From NCBI GenBank assembly GCA_031274045.1, contig JAISQS010000053.1:1-9025 (forward strand): a stretch of DNA of 9,025 bases, written 5' to 3'. The position numbers were made by a program, and so were the translations under genes. This document shows positions 1 through 3,830 of the stretch, in pieces (the stretch's first letter is position 1; each line of letters begins with the position of its first letter). This DNA comes from Planctomycetaceae bacterium. Lineage in GTDB: Bacteria; Planctomycetota; Planctomycetia; Pirellulales; Thermoguttaceae. The notes under the pieces were generated by a model. The model was not told the origin of the DNA and did not search any database. It saw only the letters and a program-made list of their open reading frames with translations.

Positions 1-24
1 TTTGGCGATCCTATTTTGGCTTTT

Positions 25-105
25 GCCCTTTCAGGGCGAGGGTTATTGGGGGCGATTTTTCACAGGGCGTTGCCCTGTGCTATGGGCTTTTTGCCCCGTT
101 GGGGC
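25..105. repeat. Array of three short GC-rich hairpins with 3-nt loops
   Basis: Three perfect inverted repeats follow each other: GCCCT-TTC-AGGGC (25-37), CACAGGGC-GTT-GCCCTGTG (61-79) and GCCCC-GTT-GGGGC (93-105). All have exactly three unpaired bases, and two share the loop GTT. Such regular spacing is unlike coding sequence and resembles REP-type palindromic modules. ORFs can be drawn across it, but the palindromes explain the sequence better. The left edge of the window may cut the element. Function is unknown. Confidence 0.7.
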
Positions 106-119
106 GGGTTGGTTTTACC

Positions 120-169
120 GGTGAGTTTCCCGCTCCTGCTGTCGGCGAGTACGCCGACTGCTATTCACC
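120..169. repeat. Nested stem-loop
   Basis: A 7-bp perfect stem GTCGGCG/CGCCGAC (141-147 with 152-158, loop AGTA) lies inside a second pairing, GGTGA (120-124) with TCACC (165-169). It directly follows the hairpin array at 25-105 and may belong to the same repeat unit. Downstream (about 170-281) one plus frame stays open and encodes a Cys-rich stretch ending near LQHGNRPKR. I do not recognise it and cannot tell a small gene from a repeat remnant. Confidence 0.5.
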
Positions 170-310
170 AAAGAAGCCATGCGGTCGGTTGCCCATCTTG
201 CGTTGCCGATGTGTTTTCTGCGACAATGTCGGTGCTTGCACACCTTACGATCTCCAACACGGAAACCGACCGAAACGTTAAATCCGGTAAAATCCGATTT
301 ATCATAAGCA

Positions 311-588
311 ACTAAAACCAAAAAAAACAAAAACACCTTACGTAGTCATTGTATTTTCCGAAAGTTAAATTATCATTGTGCCGGTTCGTTACCAATAACG
401 GTCTTGAGTAGCGGGCATTATTTGAGGAAAAATAATTTTGACAAAGTTATAAAATCTGAAAAATATAACTTCAAAAAATAAGCCAAAACGAAATTAAACA
501 CACGCAACGTGCTATAACTTTAGTTGATTTTATTTTAGAACCTCCAAGATTTTTTGAACAAATATTTCCGGAATTACCGAACATAATC
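311..588. other. AT-rich non-coding spacer
   Basis: No convincing gene is visible. The stretch is A/T-rich with runs of A, a small CGTTA-CCAA-TAACG hairpin (387-400), one promoter-like site (annotated separately) and an extra copy of the octamer TATAACTT at 513-520, which is also one arm of the inverted repeat at 444-471. Nothing further can be supported. Confidence 0.5.
438..471 (+). promoter_or_regulatory. Promoter-like site overlapped by an 8-bp inverted repeat
   Basis: A perfect -35 hexamer TTGACA (438-443) is followed after 17 bases by AAATAT (461-466), a weak -10. Directly after the -35 lies AAGTTATA (444-451), and its exact inverse TATAACTT (464-471) overlaps the -10, with a 12-nt centre. 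A repressor dimer on this site would block polymerase, so it is an operator candidate. It could drive the doubtful plus-strand ORF at 589. The region is AT-rich, so chance is possible. Confidence 0.4.
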
Positions 589-1020
589 ATGAAAAAATTG
601 GCTTCACCCTTGTTTTCCACAATACACAATTTGTATTACCACTCAACGAATCCGCGCCCTTCACAAGGCACATGGATTGAAACTCCAGACGCGCGGCTTG
701 AAGTTGTAAAGGTAGACAAAATAGTAAATGGGGGGGGGGGGGGGGGGGATACGCAGTTAGCAATTTTACAGTTGCAAAACCACAAACTCCTTTCAGGAAC
801 AAATATTACCTATCTCAAAAAGATTGGACTTACCTCGTCCAATTTCTTTAGCCGCCATCTTAACGTCAAGATGACAGCCGCAACCAATACGAATACAACA
901 ATAGATTTTGACTCCGCCATAAACAGAACGCGCAGAACTGTAGCTGCGTTGAGTTGCCGTTTGACGGGCGATTTGAAATTTGAGTTGTGGTCGATATATT
1001 TGAACGAGCAACCACCATAA
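589..1020 (+). CDS. Doubtful hypothetical ORF containing a poly-G tract
   Basis: An ATG-started frame of 143 codons. It begins MKKLASPLFSTIHNLYYHST, has six consecutive Gly encoded by the 19-G run at 730-748, and ends LNEQPP. I recognise no domain, signal peptide or membrane segment. No Shine-Dalgarno stands before the ATG. The frame crosses a CRISPR-repeat-like unit (651-683) and is opposed by open minus frames of similar quality, including a membrane-peptide ORF at 810-920. It may be a chance ORF over repeat DNA. If real, slippage in the G run would switch its second half in and out of frame. Confidence 0.15.
   Translation: MKKLASPLFSTIHNLYYHSTNPRPSQGTWIETPDARLEVVKVDKIVNGGGGGGDTQLAILQLQNHKLLSGTNITYLKKIGLTSSNFFSRHLNVKMTAATNTNTTIDFDSAINRTRRTVAALSCRLTGDLKFELWSIYLNEQPP
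651..683 (+). repeat. Solitary type I-C CRISPR-repeat-like unit
   Basis: The 33 bases resemble type I-C repeats in layout: a 5' part rich in CGC and CCC (TCCGCGCCC), a short central stem CCTT-CAC-AAGG (658-668) and the 3' end ATGGATTGAAAC, close to the family's GTGGATTGAAAC. No second copy occurs in the window and there is no cas gene, so this is not an array. It may be a degenerate orphan repeat or an unrelated dispersed repeat sharing the motif. Confidence 0.35.
730..748 (+). repeat. Homopolymer of 19 G
   Basis: Nineteen consecutive G, flanked by AAAT and ATAC. Runs of this length are prone to slipped-strand mispairing and are used as phase-variation switches in some bacteria. They are also a common site of sequencing and assembly error. 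The gene context here is too weak to decide. Confidence 0.9.
810..920 (-). CDS. Possible 36-aa single-span membrane peptide
   Basis: On the minus strand an ATG (918-920) opens a 36-codon frame ending in TAG (810-812). The product starts MAESKSIVVFVLVAAVILTL, a clean hydrophobic helix of about 15 residues, and continues with the basic stretch RWRLKK, the usual charge pattern of a small inner-membrane protein with its C-terminus in the cytoplasm. No Shine-Dalgarno precedes it. The frame stays open for 41 codons upstream without ATG, GTG or TTG, so it could also be the tail of a decayed longer gene. No family is recognised. Confidence 0.25.
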   Translation of the reverse strand: MAESKSIVVFVLVAAVILTLRWRLKKLDEVSPIFLR

Positions 1021-1054
1021 CAGATGTCAATTTTCGATATACATTATTGGCAAT

Positions 1055-1095
1055 ATATCAGCGAAATATCAGCGAAATATCAGCGAAATATCAGC
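1055..1095. repeat. 11-bp tandem repeat, four units
   Basis: ATATCAGCGAA is repeated head to tail at 1055-1065, 1066-1076 and 1077-1087, with a partial fourth unit 1088-1095. The period of 11 is close to one DNA helical turn, so the units would face the same side of the helix, as in iterons or multi-site operators. A diverged single copy (AATATATCAGTGAAATA, 8845-8861) lies near the other end of the window. Confidence 0.8.
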
Positions 1096-1212
1096 TCTAA
1101 TCAACCTTGTTTATAACCCTATTTTTCCTAACAAAACAACCTTAGCAGCCATTGTGTTACTCCAGATAACAAACCTTATTATTTCCAATCCATCATACGT
1201 TTTTTGCGTTAT

Positions 1213-1368
1213 TACATTCCGCTAGGAATGTATCACTCGGTAGAAAGCCGAGGCTCCGCATTCTGTAGGAATGTAACCATGTGACTTGCCCAGTGTCGGC
1301 ATTTCTACGGAATGCCTGTTTGTGTGGGAACATTATTTTCTACCGAGCGGCGCAAACCTACGGCTTGC
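1213..1368. repeat. Mosaic palindromic repeat, left copy
   Basis: The element combines several hairpins: TACATTCC-gcta-GGAATGTA (1213-1232), CATTC/GAATG (1259-1273), GGCATT/AATGCC (1298-1316) and GCAAACC-TAC-GGCTTGC (1352-1368, one mismatch). CTCGGTAGAAA (1236-1246) recurs inverted as TTTCTACCGAG (1337-1347), making the whole a large imperfect palindrome. About 95 bases (1277-1375) match the reverse complement of 8927-9023 closely. A frame across 1286-1486 is derived from this repeat and is not listed as a gene. Confidence 0.75.
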
Positions 1369-1393
1369 AAAACATGGGCAGAACAATTCACAC

Positions 1394-1431
1394 AAATCTA
1401 CACCAAAGCCGTTTGGTTTTGATGTAGATTT
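1394..1431. repeat. Strong stem-loop upstream of the chemoreceptor
   Basis: AAATCTACA (1394-1402) pairs perfectly with TGTAGATTT (1423-1431). Inside it CCAAA (1403-1407) pairs with TTTGG (1412-1416) around the loop GCCG, leaving a 6-nt bulge TTTTGA on the 3' side. That gives 14 base pairs in 38 nt. No T-run follows, so it is not an obvious terminator. It lies about 140 bases before the chemoreceptor start and could be leader structure or another palindromic repeat. Confidence 0.55.
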
Positions 1432-1520
1432 TCGTCTTATTTACGGCGCGCTGCAAATACGGCAACTTTGTTTGGTTGTCTTTTAATTTTAGCGTGTCTT
1501 AACTTGAACCCTTTTTAACC

Positions 1521-1539
1521 CTAGCATATTTCGTGCTAG
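1521..1539 (+). promoter_or_regulatory. Small hairpin before the chemoreceptor RBS
   Basis: CTAGCA (1521-1526) pairs with TGCTAG (1534-1539) around the 7-nt loop TATTTCG. TTAACC flanks it on both sides. It ends 17 bases before the AAGGAG ribosome-binding site and would lie in the mRNA leader or overlap the promoter. It also contains an in-frame upstream GTG (1533), another reason to reject that codon as the start. Confidence 0.4.
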
Positions 1540-1556
1540 TTAACCTTGTTTACTTG

Positions 1557-1562
1557 AAGGAG
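1557..1562 (+). promoter_or_regulatory. Shine-Dalgarno AAGGAG that fixes the chemoreceptor start
   Basis: AAGGAG lies six bases before the GTG at 1569. It is the only good ribosome-binding site near the 5' end of the gene and selects GTG 1569 over the in-frame GTG 1533, which has none. Confidence 0.75.
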
Positions 1563-1568
1563 ATTACC

Positions 1569-3623
1569 GTGTTAAATAATTTCAGTATTGGCAAAAAAAT
1601 AATGGGGGGCTTTATTTTAGTCCTTCTTTTGTTGATTTTAGTCGCTTTCGGCGGCACTTTTGGTCTATACCAAAGCACAAAAACAACTGCGGACGCAATG
1701 CAAATGCAGCAAGTTTTGCGGCACATAGAAAACTTGCGTTCAACAAATTTACAAGCCCAAATTGTCGCGATGAACGGTGTTTTGTTTCGCGACATGAAAT
1801 TTGGCGAAGAGAGAAAAGTGCTTGATGAAACATTCAAAAAGACCGCCGACCTTGCCCGACCAAACATGCTTCCCGAAAACCAAGAAGCTCTTAAAGAGTT
1901 AGAAGAATCCTATACAAAATATATCGGAATGGATGATTCTTGGTATAAGGTTGAGTCGGATCGCGAGAAGGAGTTGGATATTTTGCGTGAAAAAGCTGAC
2001 TTCATCGCGTCAACATTAGACTCTCTTTCGGATACGATTGAGAAGGCAATGCAAACGGTGGAAGAAGCCAAAGTAATTGACAACCATAAATTTTTCTCTG
2101 AAATCCGCGCATCGCAATTGAAAAAAGTTAATCATTGCTCGACAACATTTGCGCGGCTGCGTCGATTTTATTATCAATATTTTTCGGAGTTGAAACCTGA
2201 AAAGAAGAAGGAAGTCGCCGATAATATTGAGAAAAATATAAAAACGTTGCGTGAAGAGCTTAATGAAGTTGGTGCCGATTTGACAACCGATGAAGGCAAA
2301 AAAACTTTTGCGGATGTCAACGAAGCGATCAATACGTGGGAAAAATCTTTCGCGACAAATAGAAGTTATCTTGACATGCAAAGTAAATACGAAGCCGATC
2401 AAGAACTGGAAGTCACAAAGATGTCTCAACTCGCAACCGACATCGTCACGCGAGTCTCCGAGCGAACCGCAAAAATTAAAGCTGAATCTGATACGACAGA
2501 TCGCCTTATGCTTTTTAGTATTCCGATTATTGCGGGTTTTGCGTTGGTGTTAGGATTGGTTATAAGTGTTGTGTTGAGTCGAAACATAACGGTTGGTTTA
2601 TCGGTTGTTATGTCGATGCTTAAGAAGGTTGTAATTGACGGCGATTTGAATGTGGAAATACCGCGCAATCAAATGAATCGATTAGATGAAGTCGGCGAGA
2701 TGGCAAATGTCGGCGTGTCGATTTTGAACGATTATAAAACCATTGACGCAATGGCTAACGCATTGGCGGATGGCGATTGGCGGGTAACGGTCAAAGAGAA
2801 GAGCGAATTGGACACGATGAATCAGAATTTGTCCAAGATGCTCGAACAAGTAAACCGTACTTTGCTCGAAATCAACGAGAGCGTTAAGCAAGTTGCGACA
2901 GGCTCCGGCGAAGTTTCAAGTGCCGCCACCACATTGTCAAGCGGTGCACAAGAAGCCGCCGCAAGCCTCGAAGAAATCACCGCGTCAATGAGCGAAATCA
3001 GCAGCCAAACGAAAGCAAACGCACAAAGCTCCTCCGAAGCATACAACCTCGCACAAAAAGCAACACAAGCTGCTTCAGAAGGTCAAGACGCAATGCACCA
3101 AATGAACTCCGCAATGGAACAGATTACAAAAAATTCAACCGAAATTCAACGTGTGATCAAGGTGATTGATGATATTGCGTTCCAGACGAATTTGTTGGCG
3201 TTGAATGCTGCGGTTGAGGCGGCGCGTGCAGGTGCGCATGGCAAAGGTTTTGCGGTGGTCGCGGAAGAAGTTCGTAACCTTGCGGCAAGAAGCGCGAAAG
3301 CAGCCAAAGAAACAACTGACTTGATACAGACAAGCGGACACGAAATAAATAAAGGAGGCGAAGTCGCGTCACACACCGCAGAAGTTTTGAATACTATTGT
3401 CGAACAAATCAAGCAGACAACCGATCTCATTGCCGGAATCGCAACCGCAAGCAACGAACAAGCACAAGGCGTATCACAAGTAACTTTGGGATTGCAGCAA
3501 ATCGACGCTGTAACACAACAAAACACTTCCGCCGCCGAAGAATCTGCAAGCGCAGCAAACGAAATGAGCAGCATGGCTTCAAATCTACAACAGCTCGTCG
3601 CCAAGTTCCAGTTGCGAACGTAA
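1569..3623 (+). CDS. Methyl-accepting chemotaxis protein
   Basis: A 684-residue transmembrane chemoreceptor that should sense a periplasmic ligand and control CheA through CheW. Residues 1-11 are a short cytoplasmic start (MLNNFSIGKKI), about 12-33 TM1, and about 34-312 a mainly helical, charged sensor region, perhaps of the four-helix or helical-bimodular type. TM2 is 313-337. HAMP follows (338-388, with GDLNVEIP and RLDEVGEM), then a second HAMP-like unit (about 390-442, ALADGDWRVTV). The signalling domain (about 443-684) has the conserved tip DDIAFQTNLLALNAAVEAAR (534-553) continuing to about 575, and Gln/Glu-rich methylation-type helices near 459-475 and close to the C-terminus. There is no NWETF tail. 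The GTG start is chosen from AAGGAG six bases upstream. The ligand cannot be predicted. The next gene, a sensor kinase, is on the same strand after a structured 207-nt gap. Confidence 0.95.
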   Translation: MLNNFSIGKKIMGGFILVLLLLILVAFGGTFGLYQSTKTTADAMQMQQVLRHIENLRSTNLQAQIVAMNGVLFRDMKFGEERKVLDETFKKTADLARPNMLPENQEALKELEESYTKYIGMDDSWYKVESDREKELDILREKADFIASTLDSLSDTIEKAMQTVEEAKVIDNHKFFSEIRASQLKKVNHCSTTFARLRRFYYQYFSELKPEKKKEVADNIEKNIKTLREELNEVGADLTTDEGKKTFADVNEAINTWEKSFATNRSYLDMQSKYEADQELEVTKMSQLATDIVTRVSERTAKIKAESDTTDRLMLFSIPIIAGFALVLGLVISVVLSRNITVGLSVVMSMLKKVVIDGDLNVEIPRNQMNRLDEVGEMANVGVSILNDYKTIDAMANALADGDWRVTVKEKSELDTMNQNLSKMLEQVNRTLLEINESVKQVATGSGEVSSAATTLSSGAQEAAASLEEITASMSEISSQTKANAQSSSEAYNLAQKATQAASEGQDAMHQMNSAMEQITKNSTEIQRVIKVIDDIAFQTNLLALNAAVEAARAGAHGKGFAVVAEEVRNLAARSAKAAKETTDLIQTSGHEINKGGEVASHTAEVLNTIVEQIKQTTDLIAGIATASNEQAQGVSQVTLGLQQIDAVTQQNTSAAEESASAANEMSSMASNLQQLVAKFQLRT

Positions 3624-3655
3624 TAAAAAAACGTAAAATTTATTCAGCGTTTTGC

Positions 3656-3766
3656 CGCAAAAGATACGGTTTGATTTTGACAAAAAGTGACGCGAGCATT
3701 TTGCGTGCGATCCTGCACAAGCGGGAAGTTTGTGTCACTTTGTCAAAAGGCAGGCGGTCTTTTGCG
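3656..3766. repeat. 111-nt two-tier stem-loop between receptor and kinase
   Basis: CGCAAAAGA (3656-3664) pairs with TCTTTTGCG (3758-3766). Inside, TTTTGACAAAAAGTGAC (3675-3691) pairs with GTCACTTTGTCAAAA (3734-3748) apart from two extra A. The apex holds GTGC/GCAC (3705-3718). No T-run follows, so it is not a standard intrinsic terminator. It may be a palindromic repeat, an mRNA processing or stability element, or a kinase leader. It covers the in-frame GTG at 3687, which argues against translation starting there. Confidence 0.65.
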
Positions 3767-3830
3767 CGAAACATCGAATAATTTACGCGAAAATAAATCT
3801 GTTATCCAAATACCCAACCCCAAGAAGCCA

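Noticed and set aside
16..315. 99-codon plus-strand ORF across the hairpin array
   Set aside because: The sequence is explained by perfect palindromes, an overlapping frame is equally open, and no domain is recognisable.
651..1020. A CRISPR array
   Set aside because: Only one repeat-like unit exists; no second copy at spacer distance and no cas gene.
1286..1486. 66-codon plus-strand ORF
   Set aside because: It lies over the mosaic palindromic repeat and the hairpin at 1394-1431 and has no protein features.
1533..1568. Upstream GTG start of the chemoreceptor
   Set aside because: It has no Shine-Dalgarno and falls in a hairpin, while GTG 1569 has AAGGAG at ideal distance and gives a typical receptor N-terminus.
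3687..3830. 48-residue N-terminal extension of the kinase
   Set aside because: It is encoded by the 111-nt stem-loop, has no ribosome-binding site, and adds no recognisable domain before TM1.
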